This document shows, piece by piece, positions 9,281-16,217 of a stretch of 64,000 nt of DNA. Position 1 is the stretch's first letter, and every line of letters starts with the position of its first letter. Under the pieces are notes generated by a model. It was not told the DNA's origin, searched no databases, and saw only the letters and a program-made list of their open reading frames with translations. Both the position numbers and the translations under genes were made by a program. Location: NCBI RefSeq assembly GCF_000349325.1, contig NC_020504.1:9156326-9220325 (forward strand), written 5' to 3'. Source of the DNA: Streptomyces davaonensis JCM 4913. GTDB lineage: Bacteria > Actinomycetota > Actinomycetes > Streptomycetales > Streptomycetaceae.

Positions 9281-9934
9281 ATGCGAAGGGTTACCCGAAA
9301 CGGTGTGATCGCCGTCGCCGCCGCATCCGGCGCGATGGCCGTGGCGATGCCCGCGCAGGCCGACTCCGCGGCGGACGGCGCCGCGGCCGGCTCGCCCGGG
9401 GCGATCTCCGGCAACACCATCCAGCTCCCGGTGCATGTGCCGGTGAACGTGTGCGGGAACACCGTGAACGTGGTGGGGCTGCTCAACCCGGCCGCGGGCA
9501 ACACCTGTGCCAGCGAGAGCGCCGGCGACGAGCCGGGCGCACCGGCCGGGGCGTCCGCCGAGGGCGGCGGAAAGGATTCGCCCGGGGTGATCTCCGGCAA
9601 CGGCGTGCAGTTGCCGGTCGATGTCCCGGTGAACGTCAGCGGGAACAGCGTGAACGTGGTCGGCATCGCCAACCCGGTCACCGGCAACGAGTCGGCGAAC
9701 TCCCCGGGCGACCGCCCCGCACGACCCGAGCGCCCCGGGAAACCGGCACCCCGGCCGCCCCGCGCCGAGCCCGCCCCGAAGCCCGCGGCCCCCGCCCCCG
9801 TCCCGCACACCCCCGGGCCCTCGCTCGCCCACACCGGAGCGGACCACACCGTCCCCGCCGTGGCGGGCAGCGCGGCCCTCATCGTCGGCGGCGCCGCCCT
9901 CTACCGGCGCTTCCGCCCCCGCGCCACGCGCTGA
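9281..9934 (+). CDS. Long chaplin with sortase signal, cell-wall anchored
   Basis: This 217-residue protein has a signal peptide (residues 1-27, cleavage near AQA), two chaplin domains at about 39-78 and 100-137, a proline-rich wall-spanning stretch, and a C-terminal sorting signal: LAHTG, a hydrophobic segment and a basic RRFRPRATR tail. That is the long chaplin architecture (ChpA/B/C class), covalently attached by a class E-type sortase and supporting the amyloid rodlet layer on aerial hyphae. The first chaplin domain keeps the two cysteines (VCGN, GNTC). The second has serine and none (VSGN, GNES). Which of ChpA-C it corresponds to cannot be decided. Confidence 0.92.
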   Translation: MRRVTRNGVIAVAAASGAMAVAMPAQADSAADGAAAGSPGAISGNTIQLPVHVPVNVCGNTVNVVGLLNPAAGNTCASESAGDEPGAPAGASAEGGGKDSPGVISGNGVQLPVDVPVNVSGNSVNVVGIANPVTGNESANSPGDRPARPERPGKPAPRPPRAEPAPKPAAPAPVPHTPGPSLAHTGADHTVPAVAGSAALIVGGAALYRRFRPRATR

Positions 9935-9947
9935 CCCCAGGACTGAG

Positions 9948-9977
9948 GGCCCCACCGGACGCACCACCGGTGGGGCC
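9948..9977. terminator. Bidirectional terminator hairpin
   Basis: A perfect 11-bp GC-rich stem (9948-9958 with 9967-9977) and 8-nt loop lies between the chaplin gene and the convergent methyltransferase gene. The arm GGCCCCACCGG is followed by TTC rather than a U-run, as is usual in Streptomyces. Confidence 0.85.
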
Positions 9978-9994
9978 TTCGCCGTCCCCGGGGT

Positions 9995-10723
9995 TCACCG
10001 GGCCACGCCCGTCAGCAGCACCATCCCCGAGTCGCCGTAGTCGGGGAGCGTCGGGTCGGAGTCGACATGGGTCACTTCGAGGTCCTGGGCCAGCGGCGTG
10101 AACACCTCGGTGACCCGGTCCGGGTCGATCGGGCAGCCCGGCCAGCGTGAGGCCGGCCCGATCCGGTAGGTCGGCATGTTCTCCATGAAGGCCGCGACCA
10201 GGTGGCCGCCCGGCTCGACACAGCGCACGAAGGCCCGGCAGAACGCGGCGAACTCCGCGAAGTCCTCGGTGGCGCCCTCCGCGACGAAGTGCATCGACGC
10301 CAGGCCGTAGGAGTCCGGCGGCAGTTCACGGACGTCCGCGTGCACCACGTACACCTGCGCCAGCGCCTGCGCGGGCGTCGCCGGGACCGCGGGGTTGAGC
10401 CGTCGGCACAGTTGGTGGAACGGCAGCCAGCTCGCCTCGGGGCCGCACAGGATCTGCCGCTCCAGATAGGCGACGTTCCCGGCGCCCGCCTCCACGGCCT
10501 CGATGCGGCGGCTCACGGCGGCGGCGAGCATCAGCGGATACAGGTTCGGGCCCGCCCCGAACTCCACCGAACGGGCCACTGAACCTGGCGCCAGCCGCCG
10601 GTAGTACGCCGCGTGGTGTGCGATGACCGCGGCGTCCGAGGGATGCACCTCCCGGTAGTTCTCGGCGAGATAGTCCGCGACCGGCCAACGGTCCCAGTCC
10701 ACATCGTCGTTGTGCGTCGTCAT
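9995..10723 (-). CDS. SAM-dependent methyltransferase (NNMT/PNMT/TEMT-like)
   Basis: The product is 242 residues. It resembles the NNMT/PNMT/TEMT small-molecule methyltransferase family: RSVEFGAGPNLYPLMLAA as the SAM-binding motif I, EAVEAGAGNVAYLERQ near motif II, and GLASMHFVAEG and VEPGGHLVAAFMENMPTYRIG in the later motifs. The substrate is unknown. The ATG at 10723 overlaps the stop of the upstream gene by one base (TGATG), so translation is coupled to the truncated PLP-enzyme-like gene. The pair probably modifies one metabolite. It is convergent with the chaplin gene. Confidence 0.8.
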   Translation of the reverse strand: MTTHNDDVDWDRWPVADYLAENYREVHPSDAAVIAHHAAYYRRLAPGSVARSVEFGAGPNLYPLMLAAAVSRRIEAVEAGAGNVAYLERQILCGPEASWLPFHQLCRRLNPAVPATPAQALAQVYVVHADVRELPPDSYGLASMHFVAEGATEDFAEFAAFCRAFVRCVEPGGHLVAAFMENMPTYRIGPASRWPGCPIDPDRVTEVFTPLAQDLEVTHVDSDPTLPDYGDSGMVLLTGVAR

Positions 10724-11355
10724 CAGCGTCCCGCCCCTCCCACGCCGGCCTCGGACACGGCGTCCTGGGATTCCCTCCGCCGCAGCGGGTAACGCGCGGC
10801 CAGTCGGGTCAGCGTGGCGTTCAGCCGCGAGATGTCCTCGTCGGAGTTGAGTGCCGTGACCTGGAGGCGGAACCCCACCCGGTCCCGTGGTACGAGCGGA
10901 TACGCGGCGAGCGTCACATGGATGCTCTCGTCCCACAGCGTCTGCGCGACCGCGTCCAGGTCGCCCGCGTCGGCCAGCGGGACCTCCAGGACGGGCAGCC
11001 CGTCCCGGTTGAGGGTGTACACGTCCAGCTCGGCCAGGTGGTCGAGCACCCGGGCCGTCTTGCGGTGCAGATCGGCACGCACGGCGTCGCCGCGCCGGTC
11101 GTTGACGTCCAGTCCGGCCATCGCGGTGGCCAGCGACGCGGTGGGCGACGGGCCGGAGTACAGATACGGCGCCGCGGCCGTCTTCAGCCGGTTCTTCAGG
11201 CCGGTCGGCAGCGCGAGGAAGGCCAGCAGGGACGAGTACGCCATCACCGCCCACACCGGGGCGAGCGCTGGGGGGACCGTCAGATGGGCGGCGGTGGCGA
11301 CCCCGACCAGTGTCACGAGTGCGACTGTCAGCCGCTGAGCCGGTTGCAAGGGCAT
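10723..11355 (-). CDS. Small membrane-anchored relative of the AONS-family C-terminal domain
   Basis: This 210-residue protein has an odd structure. Residues 1-50 form two hydrophobic segments (LTVALVTLVGVATAA and LAPVWAVMAYSSLLAFLAL). From PYLYSGPSPTASLATAMAGLDVN onward it matches the C-terminal domain of 8-amino-7-oxononanoate-synthase-like PLP enzymes (LEVPLADAGDLDAVAQTL, HVTLAAYPLVPRDRVGFRLQVTA). The large PLP domain with its Schiff-base lysine is absent, so it should not be catalytic on its own. The ATG at 11355 has GGGG 7 bases upstream; longer upstream reading is unconvincing. It is coupled to the methyltransferase gene. It is either a deletion product or a repurposed domain. Confidence 0.6.
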   Translation of the reverse strand: MPLQPAQRLTVALVTLVGVATAAHLTVPPALAPVWAVMAYSSLLAFLALPTGLKNRLKTAAAPYLYSGPSPTASLATAMAGLDVNDRRGDAVRADLHRKTARVLDHLAELDVYTLNRDGLPVLEVPLADAGDLDAVAQTLWDESIHVTLAAYPLVPRDRVGFRLQVTALNSDEDISRLNATLTRLAARYPLRRRESQDAVSEAGVGGAGR

Positions 11356-11456
11356 CGCATCCCCGCGAGGGAGCGGCCCGGCCGTCCGGCCGGGGCCTTC
11401 TCCGATCCTGGGCAGCGCGGACCGGCCCCTGCATCTCGGCGGGAACGCGGCCCCGG

Positions 11457-11942
11457 TCAGCCGCGCTGCCGGTGGAAGCGGACGTGCAGCGCGTGCACCT
11501 CGTCCGTGAGTTCGGCCACCGGGCCCTCCACCACCACGCCGGGCGCGATGTCGTTGACCGGCAGCGCCCGCACCGGAGCGGCGGGCACGCCCAGCTTGGT
11601 CAGCCAGGCGGTCAGCTGCGCGGAGGAGGCCACGTACACGATGCGGCCGAGGCCCACCCAGGCGTGGGCGGCCGCGCACATCGGGCAGTGCTCGCCGGAT
11701 GTGTAGACCGTGGCCGCGGCCCGCTGCTCGGGCGTGAGATGCGCCGCCGACCAGCGGGCCAGCTCGAACTCGGGATGCCGGGTGCGGTCGCCGGAGGCCA
11801 CCCGGTTGTGGTCCTCGGCGAGTACGGCGCCCTCCGCGCCCACGAGCACCGAGCCGAACGGCTCGTCCCCGGCGTCCAGCGCCTCGGCCGCCAGCTCCAC
11901 GCAGCGGCGCAGATAGGGCAGCTCGGAGTCCTTCACGGCCAT
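11457..11942 (-). CDS. Cytidine/guanine deaminase-type nucleoside deaminase
   Basis: The 161-residue zinc enzyme of the CDA fold has the zinc ligand histidine and catalytic acid in HPEFELARW; family members more often have HAE. The second zinc motif is SGEHCPMCAAAH. It deaminates a nucleobase or related amine; the exact substrate is not clear. The ATG at 11942 (MAVKDSELPYL) is preferred over an ATG 108 bases upstream because GAAGGG precedes it and the family begins here. It is divergent from the epimerase gene, with a palindrome between them. Confidence 0.82.
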   Translation of the reverse strand: MAVKDSELPYLRRCVELAAEALDAGDEPFGSVLVGAEGAVLAEDHNRVASGDRTRHPEFELARWSAAHLTPEQRAAATVYTSGEHCPMCAAAHAWVGLGRIVYVASSAQLTAWLTKLGVPAAPVRALPVNDIAPGVVVEGPVAELTDEVHALHVRFHRQRG

Positions 11943-12021
11943 GGCGTACGACCCTTCTCGCTCGGGCGATCTTCCCTCGCACCCTACGCTCGGCCATCCG
12001 TTGCCAGACCTCATCGTGAGA

Positions 12022-12036
12022 GTTATAGTCTCTAAC
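12022..12036. promoter_or_regulatory. Palindromic operator in the deaminase/epimerase divergent promoter
   Basis: GTTATAGTCTCTAAC is a 15-bp dyad with one mismatched pair around a central T. A wider inverted repeat, AGAGTTAT at 12019-12026 and ATAACTCT at 12051-12058, surrounds it, 19-58 bp before the epimerase ATG. It looks like a TetR- or PadR-type operator, but no such regulator is next to it. Confidence 0.5.
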
Positions 12037-12076
12037 AGAAACGACAGCACATAACTCTTCTTGGAAGGGGTCAGTC

Positions 12077-13027
12077 ATGGCCGCCACCGCACACTCCCTG
12101 CACGTCGTCCTCGGATCCGGTCCGGCCGGGACCGCGCTCGCCCGCGAGCTGGTGCGCCGGGGCCACCCCGTGCGGCTCGTCGACCGCAAGGGCGAGGGGC
12201 CCGTGCCGGACGGTGTCGAGCGGTTCGCCGCCGATGTCGCCACCGCCGAGGGCGCACGGGCCGCCGTGGACGGAGCCGCCGTCGTCTACCACTGCGTCAA
12301 CGTCGGCTACCACCTCCAGGTCGAGGTGATGCCCCGGATCCAGGCGGCGGTCCTGGCCGCCGTCGAGTCCGTCGGCGCCCGGCTGGTGGTGCTGGACACG
12401 CTGTACCCGTACGGCGAGACCGGGGGAGCGGTGATGACCGAGGACTCCCCGTGGCAGGCGACCACCCGGAAGGGCCGGATGCGGGCGGAGCTGGACGAGA
12501 AGTACCTCGCCGCCCACCGCGAGGGGCGCGCCCGGGTCGTCCTCGGCCGCTCCGCCGACTTCGTCGGCCCCGGAGTCGTCAACTCCACCCTGGGCGGCGC
12601 GGTGTTCCCGGCCGCGCTGACCGGCGGGGAGGTGCCGGGGCTCGGTGACATCGACCTGCCGCACAGCTACACGAACATCGAGGACGTCGCCGCGGGCCTC
12701 GCGACTCTGGGGGAGCGTCCGGAGGGTGACGGCCGGGTCTGGCACCTGCCGACGGCGGCGGCCGTCAGTACCCGCGAGGTCCTCACCATGATCGAGAAGC
12801 GGGTCGGCCGGCCGCTGACCGTCGTGCCCGTGCCCGAGGCCCGCCCCTTCGGCCCGTTCGACGAGCAGTTCATGGCCGAGTACGCGGAGATGTTCTACCA
12901 GCACACGGAGCCCCAGATCATGGACTCCTCGGCCTTCGAACGGACCTTCGCGGTGGCGCCGGTTCCGCTCGCCGAGACGATCGATGCGACGGTCGCCTGG
13001 TACGCGGACTGGCTCGGCGGCCACTGA
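12077..13027 (+). CDS. NAD-dependent epimerase/dehydratase-type SDR protein
   Basis: The product is 316 residues. It opens with a Rossmann motif (VVLGSGPAGTALARELVRRGH) and acidic/basic dinucleotide-binding follow-up (VRLVDRKGEG). It continues as an atypical extended SDR: VVYHCVNVGYH, LVVLDTLYPYGETGG, LPHSYTNIEDVAAGL. The classical YxxxK is not obvious, so catalysis may differ or it may only bind NAD(P). GGAAGGGG precedes the ATG. The palindromic promoter at 12022-12036 probably controls it. Confidence 0.75.
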   Translation: MAATAHSLHVVLGSGPAGTALARELVRRGHPVRLVDRKGEGPVPDGVERFAADVATAEGARAAVDGAAVVYHCVNVGYHLQVEVMPRIQAAVLAAVESVGARLVVLDTLYPYGETGGAVMTEDSPWQATTRKGRMRAELDEKYLAAHREGRARVVLGRSADFVGPGVVNSTLGGAVFPAALTGGEVPGLGDIDLPHSYTNIEDVAAGLATLGERPEGDGRVWHLPTAAAVSTREVLTMIEKRVGRPLTVVPVPEARPFGPFDEQFMAEYAEMFYQHTEPQIMDSSAFERTFAVAPVPLAETIDATVAWYADWLGGH

Positions 13028-13049
13028 CACTCGGCGGCGGGGCCGGCGT

Positions 13050-13077
13050 TTGACATGCAAGCAATTGCCTGCATAAC
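13050..13077 (+). promoter_or_regulatory. Promoter with embedded 20-bp ArsR operator
   Basis: TTGACA at 13050-13055 and CATAAC at 13072-13077 form a vegetative promoter with 16-bp spacing. The spacer holds a near-perfect 20-bp palindrome (13055-13074; ATGCA-x-GCAATTGC-x-TGCAT, one mismatched pair). Binding there would block RNA polymerase, so autorepression by the ArsR domain encoded just downstream is strongly suggested. Confidence 0.75.
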
Positions 13078-13108
13078 GTTGAGTGTGCGATCAGAGGACG
13101 ACTCCGGG

Positions 13109-13876
13109 ATGGATCAGGTTTTCAGGGCCCTGGCCGACGACACGCGCCGGCGGTTGCTGGACCGGCTGCACGAGGAGAACGGGCAGACGCTCGGGGAGCT
13201 GTGTGCGCGGATCGCGATGACGCGGCAGGCGGTGACCCAGCATCTCGCGGTCCTGGAGGCGGCCCGTCTGATCAGCACCGTGCGGCGGGGGAGGGAAAAG
13301 CTGCACTACCTCAACCCGGTCCCGCTCCACGAGATCCAGGAGCGGTGGATCGACAAGTTCGAGCGCCCGCGGCTGCGCGTGCTCGGCGCCGTGAAGCGAC
13401 AAGCCGAGGAAGCCATGACCGACAAGCCCACCTACGTCTACGTCACCTACATCGAGAGCACCCCCGAGAAGGTCTGGGGCGCGCTCACCGACGCCGACCT
13501 CACCGCCGCCTACTGGGGTCACAGCAACGTCTCCGACTGGCAGAAGGGCTCCCGCTGGGAGCATGTCCGCACCGACGGCTCCGGCATCGCCGACGTCGTC
13601 GGCACCGTGGTGGTGAGCGAGCGCCCGACCCGGCTGGTCACCACCTGGGCCGAGCCCGGCAAGGAGGACCGGACCGACACGCACTCCCGGGTCACCTTCG
13701 ACATCCAGCCGCACGGCGGCATCGTGCGACTGACCGTCACCCATGAGGACCTGCCGAGCGAGCGCGACCTCGCCGACGTCTCGCAGGGCTGGCCGGCCGT
13801 GCTGTCCAACCTCAAGTCCCTCCTGGAGACCGGCCGTACGCTCTCGCAGGAGCCGTGGCTCGTGCCGGAGAGCTGA
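13109..13876 (+). CDS. ArsR-family regulator fused to a SRPBCC (AHSA1-like) domain
   Basis: The 255-residue protein begins with an ArsR winged helix (FRALADDTRRRLLDRLHEENGQTL, recognition helix TRQAVTQHLAVLEAARLI; residues 1-100). It continues with an AHSA1/SRPBCC ligand-binding fold (KPTYVYVTYIESTPEKVWGALTDADLTAAYWGH; about 105-255). In Streptomyces these are often separate neighbouring genes; here one frame covers both. The SRPBCC pocket may act as the sensor. The ATG at 13109 matches the ArsR N-terminus; an upstream ATG at 13055 lies inside the promoter palindrome and is rejected. Confidence 0.88.
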   Translation: MDQVFRALADDTRRRLLDRLHEENGQTLGELCARIAMTRQAVTQHLAVLEAARLISTVRRGREKLHYLNPVPLHEIQERWIDKFERPRLRVLGAVKRQAEEAMTDKPTYVYVTYIESTPEKVWGALTDADLTAAYWGHSNVSDWQKGSRWEHVRTDGSGIADVVGTVVVSERPTRLVTTWAEPGKEDRTDTHSRVTFDIQPHGGIVRLTVTHEDLPSERDLADVSQGWPAVLSNLKSLLETGRTLSQEPWLVPES

Positions 13877-13889
13877 CCCCGGACACGGG

Positions 13890-13927
13890 GCGTCGGCCGG
13901 TCCTCGGTTTCCCGGACCGGCCGACGC
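13890..13927. terminator. Bidirectional terminator hairpin
   Basis: A perfect 14-bp stem (13890-13903 with 13914-13927, arm GCGTCGGCCGGTCC) and 10-nt loop lie between the ArsR-SRPBCC gene and the convergent SPW-repeat gene. Confidence 0.85.
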
Positions 13928-13967
13928 GTCCTCCTTCTGCCTCTAGTTACCGATCACTTCGTGGCTC

Positions 13968-14408
13968 TCATGGCTTCGGCGCGCTCTTCGCCGCCGTACC
14001 GGCGCACATCAGGCCGAGTATCACGGCGAGGGCGCCGATGATGACGTTGTTCCACACGACGCCCGCGTCCGGGCTGTCGCCGACGATCCACGGCGAGACG
14101 ATCATCCAGGCGCCCAGCGCGCACATGGCCCAGCTCAGGCCGTACATGCGCTCGGGAGCCCGAGTGAACCCCAGGGCGAGCAGGGCGATCGCGATCCCGA
14201 TGACCAGGTTGTGCGGTACGAGGTCCGGCTGGCTGGTCGTGTAGTGGACGATCCACGGGGACACGGCGCAGTACAGACCGAGCAGGAACACCGGTCCGTC
14301 CATGAGCGCCACATCACGACCGCCGAGCATACGGGCGTACCGTTCCCGCATTTCCATAGCATCCGGGTGGCTCGTTATGTCACCTCTGGTGGGCGAGACG
14401 TTGGCCAT
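13968..14408 (-). CDS. SPW-repeat membrane protein
   Basis: This 146-residue protein has four hydrophobic segments and two SPW repeats, each ending in SPWIV: LLGLYCAVSPWIVHY near residue 50 and MCALGAWMIVSPWIVGD near residue 108. These define the SPW family of small bacterial membrane proteins of unknown function. AAAGGAG precedes the ATG at ideal spacing. It stands alone. Confidence 0.88.
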   Translation of the reverse strand: MANVSPTRGDITSHPDAMEMRERYARMLGGRDVALMDGPVFLLGLYCAVSPWIVHYTTSQPDLVPHNLVIGIAIALLALGFTRAPERMYGLSWAMCALGAWMIVSPWIVGDSPDAGVVWNNVIIGALAVILGLMCAGTAAKSAPKP

Positions 14409-14611
14409 GACTCGTCTCCTTTGACTAGCAGGCCTGACCGCGTTTGGTGCGGTATGCGGATAAGCGCCGCTTCCCTACATTCTGCTCTTATTCAGTCCTT
14501 ATGTGTAGAGGTCAGGGGCAGGGGTGGGGCCGGGGAATGGCCTCCGTCGAATGATGGTTGGCTTATACATCGATACCGTACTCACCAGCGAGCAGCGCGC
14601 ATCAAGGACCG

Positions 14612-14743
14612 CTCGTCCATCTCACCGTCTCCGACCTGCCGTTCGGCGGAGTGGGGGAGAGTGGCATGGGTAACCACCACGGCCGCTGTTCCATCGAGAC
14701 GTTCAGTCACCGCAAGGCGCTGCTGGAGAAGCCGCTCGGCTGA
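14612..14743 (+). pseudogene. Aldehyde dehydrogenase C-terminal remnant
   Basis: Only the last about 35 codons of an aldehyde dehydrogenase remain: [18 protein letters not shown] followed by [13 protein letters not shown] and a stop. This is the oligomerisation tail of coniferyl-aldehyde-dehydrogenase-like enzymes. Upstream sequence back to 14558 is open but not homologous. The last 41 bases overlap the 3' end of the TetR gene on the other strand. It suggests that a larger catabolic cluster was deleted on this side. Confidence 0.8.
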
Positions 14744-15347
14744 GGCGGCCGGCCGCCTCGTACACCATCCGCGCGTGCAGCTCGAACAGCGCGATCAGAT
14801 CGACGTCGTCGCCGGCGACTTCCCGCTGGACGAAAAGTCCGTCGGCGCCGGCGACGGTGTAGGTGGTGAGGGTGGCGAGCGCCTGCTCGTCCAGGTCGGG
14901 GAAGAGGTCCTGGAGCATCTGCGCGATCCGTCGGCGGGAGATCTCCCGGACCTGGAGGAAGACGGTTCTGCCGCGTGGTTCGGTGGGGCGTCGTTCGAGG
15001 GCGAGCATGAGGCCGAGGCGCAGGAAGTCCGGGGCGTCGACAAGGGACTTGGCGATGTTGGCGGCCATCACGGTCATCCGCTCAAGCGGCGCTCCCGTGG
15101 CCTCGTCCGGCAGTTCCACCGCCGTCAGCCAGGTCTCGAAGCTGCGCTCGATGACCGCGGCGATCAGGTCGTCCTTGTCCTTGAAGTGCCAGTAGATCGA
15201 GCTGGCGGGCAGTCCGCACTTGGCGCTGACGGCCGCGATGGACGTTCCGTCGTAACCGCGCTCCCCGGCGATCTCCACGGTGGCGTCCAGGATCCGCTGC
15301 CGCGACTCCACCCCGTTGGCGCGCTTCCTGCGCGGGGCCTGCGTCAT
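14703..15347 (-). CDS. TetR-family regulator, copy 1 of a duplicated pair
   Basis: The 214-residue TetR protein has helix-turn-helix [27 protein letters not shown]. Its first about 75 residues are essentially identical to those of the TetR protein at 21202-21834, and the ligand-binding half is also clearly alike ([23 protein letters not shown]). The two should recognise the same DNA. CTGGAG precedes the ATG. The gene sits beside the aldehyde dehydrogenase remnant and upstream of the aromatic cluster. Ligand divergence is possible because the C-terminal third differs most. Confidence 0.9.
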   Translation of the reverse strand: MTQAPRRKRANGVESRQRILDATVEIAGERGYDGTSIAAVSAKCGLPASSIYWHFKDKDDLIAAVIERSFETWLTAVELPDEATGAPLERMTVMAANIAKSLVDAPDFLRLGLMLALERRPTEPRGRTVFLQVREISRRRIAQMLQDLFPDLDEQALATLTTYTVAGADGLFVQREVAGDDVDLIALFELHARMVYEAAGRLSRAASPAAPCGD

Positions 15348-15383
15348 GGGTGTCTCCAGCTCGTACGGGCACTGAAGATCCCA

Positions 15384-15410
15384 CTCTAATTGGAGCGCCC
15401 CCTACAGCAG
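15384..15410. promoter_or_regulatory. Degenerate copy of the TetR operator
   Basis: CTCTAATTGGAG (15384-15395) plus CTACAGCAG (15402-15410) matches, in order and spacing, the centre and right half of the operator at 21877-21908. The left half has diverged. It lies 37-63 bp upstream of the TetR copy 1 start. Confidence 0.6.
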
Positions 15411-15416
15411 TCGCCC

Positions 15417-16085
15417 CTAGGCCCTCTCCAAGGGCTCCGCGCGGTCAAGGTCCGGCAGTTCCAGCGAGCAGATCCGCTCGGCCTCCTCCGGCGGGATGCC
15501 GAACTGCCGCAGCAGGCCCCGGGCGACCAGGTCCGCGGAGGCCGCCGCGTCCCGCTCGGGCTGCTCGTGCAGCAGGGCACCCAAGGACAGCACGGCGCCC
15601 GCCGTCACCGCCAGTGCCAGATCCACGTCCTCCACCTCGAACCGGCCCGCGTCCACGGCGGCCCGGATGTCGTGCAGGGCGCGGGGTGCCAGGCCGCGGT
15701 CGTAGCGGACGAGTTCGAGCCCTTGGCGCAGGAGGAGCCTGCTCAGCTCGGGGTGGCGGCGGTGCAGGCGGCCGGTCATCCGGAAGCTCTGGGCGTAGGC
15801 GACCGCGGGGTCGTCCAGGTCCGCGGTGAGCCGGTCCATGAGCGTGCCCCACCACTCCAGCGCCTCCTCCACGGCGACGCGGAACAGTTCGTCCTTGCTG
15901 TCGAAGTGGTTGTAGAAGGAGCCGACGCCGATGTCGGCCAGCTCGGTGATCTCCTGGATGGGGACCTCGGTACGGCCCTCGGCCAGCACTCGCTGGGCCG
16001 CGTGCACCAGCGCGCTCCGGGTCCGCGCCTTGCGCCGGTCCATCCGCCGCGGCGCGGCCTTCTTCGCCGCCGTGCTCTCGGCCAT
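15417..16085 (-). CDS. TetR-family regulator of the dioxygenase operon
   Basis: The 222-residue TetR protein has helix-turn-helix VPIQEITELADIGVGSFYNHFDSKDELF. It is a different subfamily from the duplicated pair. The ATG at 16085 is preceded by GGAGAGAG. It is divergent from the extradiol dioxygenase gene, and the intergenic region holds three copies of CTGAA-N6-TTC(A/G)(G/A). It is thus the likely repressor of the 16218-20142 operon and of itself. The ligand is probably an aromatic pathway intermediate (inference). Confidence 0.9.
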   Translation of the reverse strand: MAESTAAKKAAPRRMDRRKARTRSALVHAAQRVLAEGRTEVPIQEITELADIGVGSFYNHFDSKDELFRVAVEEALEWWGTLMDRLTADLDDPAVAYAQSFRMTGRLHRRHPELSRLLLRQGLELVRYDRGLAPRALHDIRAAVDAGRFEVEDVDLALAVTAGAVLSLGALLHEQPERDAAASADLVARGLLRQFGIPPEEAERICSLELPDLDRAEPLERA

Positions 16086-16146
16086 CGCACTCTCTCCGTC
16101 CCGCCCGTACCTGGTCATCCGCACTCTAGCCGCCTCTCCAGGTCTC

Positions 16147-16205
16147 CTGAAGATTTCTTCAGTTCTCTTGACTGAAGTCATCTTCGAGACTGAATATTCC
16201 TTCAG
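16147..16205. promoter_or_regulatory. Triple TetR operator array
   Basis: Three dyads share CTGAA-N6-TTCAG or a close variant: 16147-16162 (CTGAAGATTTCTTCAG), 16172-16187 (right arm TTCGA) and 16190-16205. Centres are 25 and 18 bp apart. The third touches the AGGAGG ribosome-binding site (16204-16209) of the dioxygenase gene, so bound repressor could block both directions. Confidence 0.75.
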
Positions 16206-16217
16206 GAGGTGATGGCT

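Noticed and set aside
11356..12243. Extension of the AONS-like small gene upstream to 12243
   Set aside because: The extra 300 residues are arginine/glycine-rich shadow sequence overlapping the deaminase gene; the ATG at 11355 has a proper site.
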